A DNA stretch of 42,812 bases, from NCBI GenBank assembly GCA_903907955.1, contig CAIVPZ010000146.1, positions 1 to 42,812 on the forward strand. The letters run 5' to 3'. The position numbers and the translations under genes were made by a program. This DNA comes from an uncultured Acetobacteraceae bacterium. GTDB taxonomy: Bacteria > Pseudomonadota > Alphaproteobacteria > Acetobacterales > Acetobacteraceae. How positions within the stretch are numbered: position 1 is the stretch's first letter; the number at the start of each line of letters is the position of its first letter. Below the pieces are notes generated by a model, which was given only the letters and a program-made list of their open reading frames with translations, was not told where the DNA came from and did not search any database. This document shows positions 35,090-42,750 of the stretch, in pieces.

Positions 35090-36031
35090 TCAGCTGAACA
35101 GGATGGTGGAAAGCTTGCGCCGGGCCGCCACGGTGGCGGGGTCGTCGAAGCCCCAGGCTTCGAAGAATTTCAGCAGTTGCAGCCGCGCCGCGTCCTCGTT
35201 CCAGCCGCGGGCGCGGCGGATGATGTCCAGCAGCGCGTCGGCGGCTTCCTCGCGGCGGTCGCTGGCGTTCAGCGCGGTTGCGAGGTCGTAGCGGGCCTGG
35301 TGGTCGGCCGGGTCGGCGGCCAGAAGCTGCTGGAAGGTGGCGAGCTGGTCGCGCGCCTTGCGGCCCTCCACGGCGAGCGCGAGGGCGGCGCGGGCGCCGG
35401 ACACCTCGGCATGGTCGGCGATTTTGGCCGGCACTTCGGCGAGCGCCTGGTTGGCCTGTTCTTCCTGGCCGAACGCCAGCAGGGCGCGGATCAGCCCGCC
35501 CCAGGCCTCGGGGTTCTCCGGCTCCTCGTGCAGCAGGGCGGAGAACAGTTCGGCGGCTTCCTGGTGGTGGCCCTGCTCCATCGCCGCCTTCGCCTCGGCG
35601 AGCAGGTCGGCGGCCGGCATGGCGCCGCCGGCGATCTTCAGCAGCCCCTCGACGAAGCGCTTGATCTCGGAGTCCGGCTGCATGCCGGTGAACAGGTCGG
35701 CGATCTGGCCCTGCCAGAAGGCGGCGACGGTGGGAACCGACTGCAGCGGCAGGCCGAGCTGGACGAGTTGCTGGACCAGGCCGCGATTCTTGTCGATGTC
35801 GATCTTGACCAGCTTGATGCGCCCGCCGGCGGCCCGGGTGACCTTTTCCAGCGCCGGCGTGAGCTGCTTGCAGGGGCCACACCAGGTTGCCCAGAAATCC
35901 ACCAGCACGGGGACGCTGCGGGAGGCGTCGACGACGTCCTGCATGAAGGTCTTCTGATCGCCGTCGACGATCATGGCGTCGGCGCCACCCGCGGCGGCGC
36001 CGGCCTGTTTCTGCCCGATGATGAGGTCCAT
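35090..36031 (-). CDS. Thioredoxin-TPR protein (CnoX/YbbN-like)
   Basis: A 313-residue protein: thioredoxin domain with VLVDFWATWCGPCKQLTPAL (C51, C54), followed by about 170 residues of TPR-like helices (AKAAMEQGHHQEAAELFSAL and similar). This matches CnoX/YbbN, a chaperone-redox protein that hands clients to GroEL. It keeps the CGPC active site. Twelve bp separate it from the LON gene. Confidence 0.92.
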   Translation of the reverse strand: MDLIIGQKQAGAAAGGADAMIVDGDQKTFMQDVVDASRSVPVLVDFWATWCGPCKQLTPALEKVTRAAGGRIKLVKIDIDKNRGLVQQLVQLGLPLQSVPTVAAFWQGQIADLFTGMQPDSEIKRFVEGLLKIAGGAMPAADLLAEAKAAMEQGHHQEAAELFSALLHEEPENPEAWGGLIRALLAFGQEEQANQALAEVPAKIADHAEVSGARAALALAVEGRKARDQLATFQQLLAADPADHQARYDLATALNASDRREEAADALLDIIRRARGWNEDAARLQLLKFFEAWGFDDPATVAARRKLSTILFS

Positions 36032-36244
36032 GGTGGGGCGTCCTCGCCTTGATCCGGTGTCGATTACGACTAGATGGCTCAGCCGGCGCCGGGCACAACC
36101 CGGCCGGCGGCGCAGCAGTTGCCGAATTCGGCGGCGGGGGCAAGGCGGCGCGTGACCTGGCCGGCGGGGCGGCAGGCGGGACCCCCTTGCAATCCCCGCT
36201 GAACCCGCATAGAAGGCGCGCCTCCGCGATACGGACGATGGAGC

Positions 36245-36319
36245 GCGGGCGTAGCTCAGGGGTAGAGCACAACCTTGCCAAGGTTGGGGTCGAGGGTTCG
36301 AATCCCTTCGCCCGCTCCA
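36245..36319 (+). tRNA. tRNA-Gly (GCC)
   Basis: A full cloverleaf: acceptor stem GCGGGCG/CGCCCGC, D-arm with AGCTCAGGGGTAGAGC, anticodon arm CAACC-TTGCCAA-GGTTG (anticodon GCC), and T-arm with GGTTCGAATCC. The 3' CCA is encoded (36317-36319). The 3' half doubles as an integration site. Confidence 0.97.
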
Positions 36320-37473
36320 GTTTTCAATGGCTTGCAGGCCGGGATGGCACCCGGCAAGTGAGGAACTGCTACGCGGCTGGCACGCACCGTAGTAGGTGAC
36401 ATCGGACGGGTTGCCGCCCGTTCGATGTCGATTCCGATCTCATCCAGGCCCCTGCGGGCACTGGCCAGGCGCTCCGGCGCTACATGGACGTATCTCCCTG
36501 TTGTTCGCATGTTGGGCATGCCGTGCCCCATTATCGCGGAAATCTCCATCTCGGGCACACCCCGGGCAAAAAGCTCCGTCGCGATGCTGTGCCGAATCGT
36601 GTAGGCGGTCACGTCCGGCCCGAAGCCGGCGGCGTCCCGCATGGTCTGGAAGGCGCCCGCGATCTTCCGCACCGGCTTGCCCCGGTAGGCGACAACCGGC
36701 CCCTCGGCCGCCGCTATCCACGGCCGCAGCCATGCCGGCATCGGCAGGACAGGCCGGCGCTTCTTGGTCTGCACCCGGCCCGGCGGGTTGAGGTTGATTA
36801 CCCCGCGGTCGAGGTCGCACTGGAACCGGGTAAGCTGCAGCAGCGCCTCGGGGCGGCCGGCGGTGCCGATGGCCAGCGCGACGAACACCCGCACATGGTC
36901 GGGCATGTCGGCATCCCACAGCCTGGCCAACTCGGCGATGGACAGCACGCGCTCGCGGCCGGCGCCTTCGGGCAGCCGGAGGAAGGGGACCGGCCGCGCC
37001 AACTCGCCATTGTTCCAGGCCCAGTTCACCGCCGCCTTGGCCGCGCCGAAGGCACGCTTGATGGTGCCCGGCGCGTACCCCTCCGCGGCGAGCGCGCGCA
37101 CGGCCTGGTGTTGGGCATCCAAGGTGAATTCGCCAGCCGTCATTCCCTCCGGCACCGCCCGGAGGATCATGGCAAGGCTGATTCGCTGCGATCCTGCGCC
37201 GACGGTGTGCTGGCCGTGCTGGTGGTGGTAGCGGGCGAACACCCGGCCGAGCGTAACGTCGCGCGGGTCCGCGCGGCTGGTGGCGACTTCTTGGGTGATC
37301 CACTCGGCGAGCGCGCGCTCCGCGGCTGCAAGATCGTCAGTGCCGAGTGATGCTCGGCGAGTCTGTCGGGTTGCGGAGTCCCACCACGTCCGGTGCCACA
37401 TGGGGCTGCCGGGCCGCTTGCTGAGCCAATAGCCGGCAAGCTGGCCGGGGCGTTCGGATTGGCGACGGGGCAC
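36256..37473 (-). CDS. Tyrosine-type site-specific integrase
   Basis: A 405-residue phage-type integrase. The catalytic set is visible: Arg in LAIGTAGRPEALLQL, TIRHSIATELFARG (H/R box), IMGHGMPNMRTTG and the nucleophile Tyr in GRYVHVAPER. The N-terminal part is a SAM-like/AP2-type arm-binding region. The last 20 residues (GAGEGIRTLDPNLGKVVLYP) are the antisense of tRNA-Gly, the usual hallmark of integration in a tRNA. The start is GTG 37473 with AGAGG 8 nt upstream. It overlaps an upstream HTH frame by 307 nt. Confidence 0.93.
   Translation of the reverse strand: MPRRQSERPGQLAGYWLSKRPGSPMWHRTWWDSATRQTRRASLGTDDLAAAERALAEWITQEVATSRADPRDVTLGRVFARYHHQHGQHTVGAGSQRISLAMILRAVPEGMTAGEFTLDAQHQAVRALAAEGYAPGTIKRAFGAAKAAVNWAWNNGELARPVPFLRLPEGAGRERVLSIAELARLWDADMPDHVRVFVALAIGTAGRPEALLQLTRFQCDLDRGVINLNPPGRVQTKKRRPVLPMPAWLRPWIAAAEGPVVAYRGKPVRKIAGAFQTMRDAAGFGPDVTAYTIRHSIATELFARGVPEMEISAIMGHGMPNMRTTGRYVHVAPERLASARRGLDEIGIDIERAATRPMSPTTVRASRVAVPHLPGAIPACKPLKTGAGEGIRTLDPNLGKVVLYP
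36272..36319 (+). other. Putative attachment site (attL) in the tRNA 3' half
   Basis: The integrase gene points into the tRNA and its reading frame ends inside it. Integration of such elements usually uses the anticodon-to-3'-end segment. The matching direct repeat would be at the other end of the element, outside the window, so the exact core is inferred. Confidence 0.5.
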
Positions 37474-37661
37474 GGCATCACCTCTTGGCGGGCCAGGTAT
37501 GCGGACAGATGCGCATCGGTGTAGCGGGCGCGCCCGCCGATGACAGTGAAGCCGATCTCTCCACGCTTGCGGATACGCTGCATCGTGTAAACCGACACGC
37601 GCAGCTTGCGCGCCGCCGCGGCTTCGTCGTGCAGGGCGGGCAGTTCCACCACATCAGCCAT
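37167..37661 (-). CDS. Excisionase-like HTH protein, abnormally extended
   Basis: The first 68 codons are an excisionase/MerR-like helix-turn-helix: EAAAARKLRVSVYTMQRIRK, RGEIGFTVIGGRARYTDAHL, SAYLARQEV. The expected stop near 37478 is absent and the frame runs on for about 97 low-complexity codons inside the integrase gene in another frame. The long tail is unlikely to be native. Either a stop was lost, or an indel split an HTH protein, or a frameshift links it to the integrase. ATG 37661 overlaps the upstream HTH gene by 8 nt. Confidence 0.65.
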   Translation of the reverse strand: MADVVELPALHDEAAAARKLRVSVYTMQRIRKRGEIGFTVIGGRARYTDAHLSAYLARQEVMPCPVANPNAPASLPAIGSASGPAAPCGTGRGGTPQPDRLAEHHSALTILQPRSARSPSGSPKKSPPAARTRATLRSAGCSPATTTSTASTPSAQDRSESALP

Positions 37662-38163
37662 TGGCGGACGCCAATTCAATCAGCCGGCCCGCCACGCGCG
37701 CCACCGTCGCGGCGATCGGCAGCGTAACCACCACGTCGGCATGCTGTCCCCACATTTCGCCGGCATGGCTGGCCGTGACCAGCCCGACATGCATTTCGCC
37801 GTCCACCCTGGCCAGGATCAGCAGCAGGTCGGGCGGAATGGCTTGCAGGTCGAGGAGCAACCGGCCGCCAGCGTCGCGCGGCAGCCTGGCCGTGATCTCT
37901 CTCACGAACACCTGAGCAGCCCCGGCGGCGTCCTGCACCGGCATTCCTGCCCGCTCAACAAGGCCATTCATTGCAGCGAAGCGGAGCGCATCGCGAAGAG
38001 AGAATTTCTTCCGGCGGCTATCGTTCCGCGGAATATTCGGAATAATGCCGCGATCCTCCCAATTCTTAATGGCTTTCCAGCCCACACCCGAAAGAGCGCA
38101 GACTTCGGCCGTGCCGAAATGCGGGTCGTCTATCCCAATCGGCGCATCGAATCGGCCGCCCAT
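37654..38163 (-). CDS. MerR-like HTH regulator of the element
   Basis: A 169-residue protein. The N-terminal 60 residues form a winged HTH of MerR type: FGTAEVCALSGVGWKAIKNW, EDRGIIPNIP, KKFSLRDALRFAA. The C-terminal 100 residues (LPRDAGGRLLLDLQAIPPDL, LLILARVDGEMHVGLV) may bind a ligand or dimerise; not recognised. GAGG lies 5 nt before ATG 38163. It is the best candidate for binding the palindromes at 38238, 41410 and 41470, one of which lies in its own leader. Confidence 0.72.
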   Translation of the reverse strand: MGGRFDAPIGIDDPHFGTAEVCALSGVGWKAIKNWEDRGIIPNIPRNDSRRKKFSLRDALRFAAMNGLVERAGMPVQDAAGAAQVFVREITARLPRDAGGRLLLDLQAIPPDLLLILARVDGEMHVGLVTASHAGEMWGQHADVVVTLPIAATVARVAGRLIELASANG

Positions 38164-38176
38164 GTCGCCCTCGCGT

Positions 38177-38200
38177 AGAATGGCTTTCGTGAGCCATTCT
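38177..38200. repeat. 9-bp-stem hairpin in the HTH leader
   Basis: AGAATGGCT/AGCCATTCT with a 6-nt loop (TTCGTG), perfect, between the palindrome and the start of the HTH regulator. It may affect translation or messenger stability of that gene, or terminate weakly. Confidence 0.5.
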
Positions 38201-38237
38201 GGCGCGGGCAACCCAGCACGTCAAGCAGAAACGTAAT

Positions 38238-38254
38238 GTAGCCGAAATGGCTAC
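38238..38254. promoter_or_regulatory. Palindromic operator candidate 1 (GTAGCC-N5-GGCTAC)
   Basis: A 17-bp inverted repeat, GTAGCC-GAAAT-GGCTAC, 75 bp upstream of the HTH regulator and overlapping the portal stop codon. On the minus strand it continues GGCTACATTACG, matching the flank of the copy at 41410 (GGCTACAATTAC). Confidence 0.6.
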
Positions 38255-39465
38255 TCGGCGATGTCGCCCGGTTCGCCGGGCGGCTCGGCGTCAATCTGCC
38301 CAGGTGCAGCAGGTCCGGCCGGCAACGGCCCGTAGCCTTCCTGCTCGCGGACTTCGTCAACGGTCAGGATGCCCGCACCCACGGCCGCCACGTTCGCCTG
38401 CCAGCGGGTCAGGTAATCGCCCCGCACCATGCCGGACAAGTCTATCTCAAGGTGATACCGGCCGGTCGGGTCGGAGAATACTGACCGGGCAAACTCCGCC
38501 TCGATCTTGCGGGCAATCGGTGCAAGCGTGTTGCTGGCGAACCAAAGGGACGCCTGCGCGCTGTTCGTGAACGTATTGTGGGAATAGTCCTGCACGATAG
38601 GAGGCGGAACATTGAACAGCCGGCAGATTTCCTCAACCGAGAATTTCCGGCTTGCCAGGACTTCGGCGTCCTCCGGGCTTATGGACAATGGCGTGAATTT
38701 GGTGTCTTTATCGACATACATAATCCTCTTGGCGTTGTCTGCACCCTGATACTTTTGGCTGTGGAACGCCTCAAGGCGCTTCACGCCTTCGGGCGAAATG
38801 TTGGGCGGCAATTCCAGAATACCGGACGGGGTGGCGGAATTTGCCCAGATCGCGGCACTGTAGGTTTGCAGCCCGATTGCCGCGCCCAGCACATCCGGCG
38901 CACGGCTCAGGCGCGATCTGCCCAGGATGCCGTCGTCGGAGTAGTCGCGAAGATGGAACAATTCGTCATCAAAATAGGTTCTCACCGGCTCGCCGTTCCG
39001 GCCGGTGATCTGGAATTGCAGCCGGCCGGACGGCAGCAACGCCACGCTGGCCACGCGCCGCCATTCTATCGGCGACAGGGAAGTCGGGCGGCCCGCGGCG
39101 TCGTATTCGACAAGTGAAAGGCTGTTGCCCCACAATAGTAGCTGGGCAATGCTCCACTGGCACCAGTCCGGCCAGCTTTGATATCTGTTTGGCCGGCGCA
39201 CCAGGCGCGCGACAGGATGCGCGTTTGCTTCGGTTCTGCCGTCATCCGCTTGCAGGAACACCCGCGCCGGCAGCGATCCGAGGCCCTGGCCGATCGCGTC
39301 AACGCATGCAACCACGGTGCTGAGATTTTGCGCCGCGAACGGTTGCACCGGCACGGTTCCGGCGCCGCCCAACGTGAACGACGGGAGCGGCCCGGAATAT
39401 CCCCAGCCGGCCCGCGTCTCGCCCGGCGCGATCCACCGGGCGATGCGTTCTCGCAGGCCGCTCAT
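38251..39465 (-). CDS. Phage portal protein (HK97 family)
   Basis: A 404-residue HK97-type portal that would form the DNA-entry vertex of a capsid: FAAQNLSTVVACVDAIGQGL, HPVARLVRRPNRYQSWPDW, LSPIEWRRVASVALLPSGRL, DILGRSRLSRA-like stretch, RKFSVEEICRLFNVPPPIVQ and AQASLWFASNTLAPIARKIE. Full length. The ATG at 39465 overlaps the protease stop (ATGA), so it is translated after the protease. Confidence 0.93.
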   Translation of the reverse strand: MSGLRERIARWIAPGETRAGWGYSGPLPSFTLGGAGTVPVQPFAAQNLSTVVACVDAIGQGLGSLPARVFLQADDGRTEANAHPVARLVRRPNRYQSWPDWCQWSIAQLLLWGNSLSLVEYDAAGRPTSLSPIEWRRVASVALLPSGRLQFQITGRNGEPVRTYFDDELFHLRDYSDDGILGRSRLSRAPDVLGAAIGLQTYSAAIWANSATPSGILELPPNISPEGVKRLEAFHSQKYQGADNAKRIMYVDKDTKFTPLSISPEDAEVLASRKFSVEEICRLFNVPPPIVQDYSHNTFTNSAQASLWFASNTLAPIARKIEAEFARSVFSDPTGRYHLEIDLSGMVRGDYLTRWQANVAAVGAGILTVDEVREQEGYGPLPAGPAAPGQIDAEPPGEPGDIAE

Positions 39466-40007
39466 AGCGTCGCCAGCACCAGCCGCCGGGCGCCGGCGGG
39501 CAGTCCAGCCAGGTGGCGCGCGCGGGCCGCCACGCTGGTGCCGCTGTAGGCCGGGAAGGCGGACACCACGCTGCACTCGATCAGCTGCACCGCCAGCAAC
39601 TCGCGGCGGTCCTTCGTCGGCCAGCGTTCCTCGACGGGGCGGAACCCAAAGGACATGCCCCCGGCCGTGCGGCTTTCAACGAGCGCGTGCGCATCCCGGG
39701 CCGCAGTCGTGTCGGGCAGAGTCGCCTCGAAATGCAGCCCGTGCCCATCCTCGGCCAGACGCAGGTTGCCGGCGCTTGTGCGCGCCAGCACCCGAGTCGG
39801 GTCGTGATCGGCGAGCAGCAGCACATCGGCCGCCGGGTTGAGCAGGGCCGCCCGGAACGCGCCGGGCCGCACCACCTCGCGAAAGCTGCCGATCTGCGCC
39901 TCGCGGTTGAACACCGCGGCGTAGCCTTCAAGCCTTCGGCCGGCAGCGGCGCGCAACTCGACGGCTGCGCGCAACTCCACCCCGTTCGGCCCGCGCGACG
40001 GGTTCAC
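39462..40007 (-). CDS. HK97-type prohead protease
   Basis: A 181-residue U35-type serine protease that matures heads: RLEGYAAVFNREAQIGSFRE, EVVRPGAFRAAL, LLLADHDPTRVLARTSAGNL (catalytic His), and GGMSFGFRPVEERW with the catalytic Ser. A short duplication (VELRAA twice) sits at the N-terminus. Starts GTG 40007, overlapping the capsid stop (GTGA). Confidence 0.92.
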   Translation of the reverse strand: MNPSRGPNGVELRAAVELRAAAGRRLEGYAAVFNREAQIGSFREVVRPGAFRAALLNPAADVLLLADHDPTRVLARTSAGNLRLAEDGHGLHFEATLPDTTAARDAHALVESRTAGGMSFGFRPVEERWPTKDRRELLAVQLIECSVVSAFPAYSGTSVAARARHLAGLPAGARRLVLATL

Positions 40008-41305
40008 GGTGCGATGATGTCGGGCAGCGCAGCGAACGCAAGCGGCTGCCGCAGCTTGACATCGGCCGTTGCCATCGCGCGCACCTGCACGTTGCCCTTC
40101 GAATACGCGGTCGATTCGTACGGGTTCACCAGAATGTCCAGTTCCGACCAGAAACCCAGGATCAGTTGCGACCAGTCGCCGAAGATCAGCGCCGACAGGT
40201 TCGTGCCGCTGCCGCGGGTCAGGTTCGAAGGAACGTTCTGGGTCGAGCCGAGGGGATAGCCGGCCAGCGTGGCGGCATCGGTCTGAATGAAGTTGGAAGA
40301 CACGTCCACCGTCGTCTTGAGCGTGGTCCGGTTCGCCTTCACCACCTTGGCGTTGGTCAGGAACGCCAGCGAGCCATTCAGGGCGTTGGCAGTGTCCACC
40401 GCGCCAATCAGGGCGATGATATTTGCCCAGGACGGCGCCAGGCCGTTCGTGCCGCCGTAGGTCACGGTGATGCCGCTGCCGGCCGCGAGGATGCCGCTGG
40501 GCTGGTTGCTGCCGCCGCCGGTGATCGCCGCTTGGTCGAGCGCAACAGCAATCAGCTTCGCCAGGTCATCTTCGACCATGCGGGCAACGTCGAGGCTCGG
40601 CTGCTGGATCATGTTCCGCGACAACTCGACGATTCCGCCGACATGCTTCGGCGACAGGCTCACCTGCTCCGTCTGCGGATCGCTGGCCGAAATGGCGCCG
40701 GACTCCGCCACCCAGCTTGCAGTCGCCGACGCCTTGAGGCGCGGAATCGCCAGGTTGCCGACCAGGCCGCCGAGCACGGTTGCGCCGAGTTGGCGCACCA
40801 AAACCCGTTCGCGGAGTCGGTCGATCAGGTTCGGCGACACCGTGGTCTGAATCAGGTTGCTGCCCGGGCCGCCGCCGGGATTCGTCGTGCTGAACACGCG
40901 GCGTTCGATCGGCGCACCGCTTGCACCCAGGGAGAACAGCAGCCCCTCGGCCCGCCGGCCGCTGCGCCGCTCAAGCTCGGCCGACACCTCGCGCGCCCGG
41001 CCGGCGGCGGCGTCCGTGGCGCCCATCTGCGAACGAATCACGTCGAGGGCGGTCACCTGCCCGGCCAGGTCATCGAACCGGCCGTCGCCGGTGCCGGTCA
41101 GCGGCGTTCCCGCGGCCCGCCGGTCGAGGTCGTCAAGGGCCGCCTGCCGCGTCTCGGCGGCGTTCAACTGCTCGGCCTCGGCCGCCAGCGCATCCCAGCG
41201 GGTGCGCGCCTCGCCGGCCAGGTCGCCACCGTTGGCGGCGTCGTGAAGCTGCCGCATTTCGACGCGGATTGCCTCGCGGCGGGCAAGGATGCTGCGGAGA
41301 GACAT
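40004..41305 (-). CDS. Phage major capsid protein (HK97 family)
   Basis: A 433-residue HK97-fold capsid protein with an N-terminal helical scaffold-like delta domain (SLRSILARREAIRVEMRQLH, about 120 residues), then SPNLIDRLRERVLVRQLGAT, AIPRLKASATASWVAESGAI, LSPKHVGGIVELSRNMIQQP, ITGGGSNQPSGIL and GFWSELDILVNPYESTAYSK. ATG 41305 is preferred; the frame to 41386 is unlike the family. It is first in the capsid-protease-portal transcript, the reverse of the usual order. Confidence 0.93.
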   Translation of the reverse strand: MSLRSILARREAIRVEMRQLHDAANGGDLAGEARTRWDALAAEAEQLNAAETRQAALDDLDRRAAGTPLTGTGDGRFDDLAGQVTALDVIRSQMGATDAAAGRAREVSAELERRSGRRAEGLLFSLGASGAPIERRVFSTTNPGGGPGSNLIQTTVSPNLIDRLRERVLVRQLGATVLGGLVGNLAIPRLKASATASWVAESGAISASDPQTEQVSLSPKHVGGIVELSRNMIQQPSLDVARMVEDDLAKLIAVALDQAAITGGGSNQPSGILAAGSGITVTYGGTNGLAPSWANIIALIGAVDTANALNGSLAFLTNAKVVKANRTTLKTTVDVSSNFIQTDAATLAGYPLGSTQNVPSNLTRGSGTNLSALIFGDWSQLILGFWSELDILVNPYESTAYSKGNVQVRAMATADVKLRQPLAFAALPDIIAP

Positions 41306-41409
41306 AGCGGATTCCTTCGGTTTCGCGCGCCAGCATACCGCAACGGCCGGATCGTCACGACAAGTAATCAAGTAACAACTTCGCATAGTAGGTATGCTTG
41401 CAAGTAATT

Positions 41410-41426
41410 GTAGCCTTATCGGCTAC
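41410..41426. promoter_or_regulatory. Palindromic operator candidate 2 (GTAGCC-N5-GGCTAC)
   Basis: GTAGCC-TTATC-GGCTAC, 105 bp upstream of the capsid start and divergent to the small plus-strand ORFs. On the minus strand it overlaps a TACAAT -10-like hexamer, so a bound protein would block or direct a capsid promoter. Confidence 0.6.
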
Positions 41427-41469
41427 GTTATGCGGAACCTGCGCTGAATTACTCCGGGTTTATCCACTT

Positions 41470-41486
41470 GTAGCCACACCGGCTAC
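41470..41486. promoter_or_regulatory. Palindromic operator candidate 3, with adjacent half-site
   Basis: GTAGCC-ACACC-GGCTAC, exactly 60 bp (about six helical turns) from copy 2, with another GTAGCC half-site at 41493-41498. The pair suggests cooperative binding in the divergent interval 41306-41574, which holds no gene. Confidence 0.6.
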
Positions 41487-41574
41487 ATGCGTGTAGCCGG
41501 ATTGATTACATTCCGGCTTGCCCGCCGCGCGCAGCTTGCCCAGGATCGGCATGCAACAAACCGGAGCATGACCA

Positions 41575-41730
41575 ATGAACCTTGAATCCCTGGCCCGCGC
41601 TGCCGTCGAAGCGCACGCGGAGGCCCTGGCCATCGCCGAGCAGCACGCCGCTGCGGTACGCTGGCCGGATGGCGCCGAGTCCGCATGGCAACCGCGCTTG
41701 ATCGCCACGCCGCCGCCGTTGGCGCGCTGA
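41575..41730 (+). CDS. Small hypothetical protein of the element (51 aa)
   Basis: A 51-codon plus-strand frame starting MNLESLARAAVEAHAEALAI with GGAG 8-9 nt before the ATG. Not recognised; short helical protein. It reads away from the palindromes and overlaps the next small ORF by 46 nt. It interrupts the run from small terminase to capsid on the other strand. Confidence 0.4.
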   Translation: MNLESLARAAVEAHAEALAIAEQHAAAVRWPDGAESAWQPRLIATPPPLAR

Positions 41731-41861
41731 TAGACCTGCCCGCCCTCGACAAGCCCAGCTTGCAGGGCAAGGCGCGCGTCCTGCTGACCTGCACGGCCGA
41801 GCCGATGCACCGCCTCGCCGGGCCGCTCGCGGCGTCTCTGGCGCGCGACCTGCTGCAGTAG
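41685..41861 (+). CDS. Small hypothetical protein of the element (58 aa)
   Basis: A 58-codon frame (MATALDRHAAAVGALIDLPA to RDLLQ), helical and alanine/leucine-rich, not recognised. It overlaps the previous ORF in another frame and ends 1 nt before the small-terminase stop on the opposite strand. Confidence 0.35.
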   Translation: MATALDRHAAAVGALIDLPALDKPSLQGKARVLLTCTAEPMHRLAGPLAASLARDLLQ

Positions 41862-41862
41862 C

Positions 41863-42282
41863 CTATCGGCCGAGGTAACGGTCGGCCGGCTTGCTGGCCG
41901 TGCGCCGGCGCTGCGCCGGCGCAACCTTGGCGCGGGACCGCGGGCATATGCCCAGGCGCGCCTCCAACTGCTGCGCCGCCGCGTCGGCATCGCGTGCGAC
42001 AGTGTGCCACGCCGAATGCGCCGGCGTGCCGGTCCGCTTGGCTTTCAACACCGGATGCAAAGCAATCTCGGCGTGCGCCCTCTCCCACGCGAGATAGGCC
42101 GCGACAAGCCGTCGGATGGCGTGGCCGTTCGCTGGCGACAGTGTGCCCGCGTCGCGCATTTCCGTAGTGACCAGCCGCCACAGTTCGCTGGCGCGTTCCG
42201 GTTCGCCCGGCCCGACGTACTCGGCCCAAGACGGTTCAATAATCTCAACGGATGGCGCAACAGGCAGCGGTATTACGTTCAT
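41863..42282 (-). CDS. P27-family phage terminase small subunit
   Basis: A 139-residue small terminase: ERASELWRLVTTEMRDAGTL, SPANGHAIRRLVAAYLAWERAH-type helices, then a HP(V/I)LKAKRTGTPAHSAWHT segment and ARLGICPRSRAKVAPA, the typical P27 ending (LGLTPSSRAKL). It would select DNA for packaging. GAGGTG precedes the ATG at 42282. No large-terminase gene is seen in the window. Confidence 0.82.
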   Translation of the reverse strand: MNVIPLPVAPSVEIIEPSWAEYVGPGEPERASELWRLVTTEMRDAGTLSPANGHAIRRLVAAYLAWERAHAEIALHPVLKAKRTGTPAHSAWHTVARDADAAAQQLEARLGICPRSRAKVAPAQRRRTASKPADRYLGR

Positions 42283-42362
42283 TTTTGCACCTCAGACTCC
42301 AGTATGGCCGGAAGGTATGCCGGGTCAAACGCTTGCGGGCGTGGACGATCCCCCCACGCGGA

Positions 42363-42466
42363 TTCCGCCCCCTCAGCCCTGAGACATTTCGCGGACCTGA
42401 TTTTCCTATCGAATTGCCAAAACGTGCGCTCTGGGCTGGCACGGTTCCGCCCCCTTCAGCCCTGAG
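42363..42466. repeat. Direct repeat pair with CTCAG/CTGAG cores
   Basis: TTCCGCCCCCTCAGCCCTGAG at 42363-42383 recurs with one extra base at 42445-42466. Each contains a small inverted repeat (TCAG-CC-CTGA). Together with the palindrome at 42501 they fill 42283-42528, which otherwise has no gene. Confidence 0.6.
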
Positions 42467-42500
42467 CTATTCTGTCCGGCGCTAATCCGTTGATCTTGGC

Positions 42501-42521
42501 ACCCTCAGTTCAACTGAGGGT
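42501..42521. promoter_or_regulatory. 21-bp perfect palindrome
   Basis: ACCCTCAGTT-C-AACTGAGGGT, 10-bp arms with a 1-nt centre, 8 nt past the stop of the 73-aa ORF. It may be an operator or, with a 7-nt loop, a weak terminator. It shares the CTCAG/CTGAG core with the repeats at 42363-42466. Confidence 0.5.
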
Positions 42522-42528
42522 AGCCGTT

Positions 42529-42750
42529 TCACATGCGCATCGCCTCGGCCAGCACCTCGCCCGCCAGCGCCTCTTGCAGTTCGGCCGGCAGCACGACGCC
42601 CGGCAGCCATTGCCCGCTGGCCGGGTTCCGCCAGCGCGGCGCCAAGCATTCCAGCCCGCCATCGGGGCGGCGGGTAACCGGGGCAAAACCCCGGGTAAGC
42701 AGGTGCAGCATGCGTCCGCCTGCGGAACGGCCGCCGCAGAAATCCGCCAT
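42529..42750 (-). CDS. Small hypothetical phage-type protein (73 aa)
   Basis: A 73-codon frame MADFCGGRSAGGRMLHLLTR ... LQEALAGEVLAEAMRM. Not recognised. The middle (CLAPRWRNPASGQWLPG) could be a small folded unit. It lies upstream of the small terminase in the same direction. One arm of a 16-bp inverted repeat lies within it, the other before its start. Confidence 0.5.
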   Translation of the reverse strand: MADFCGGRSAGGRMLHLLTRGFAPVTRRPDGGLECLAPRWRNPASGQWLPGVVLPAELQEALAGEVLAEAMRM

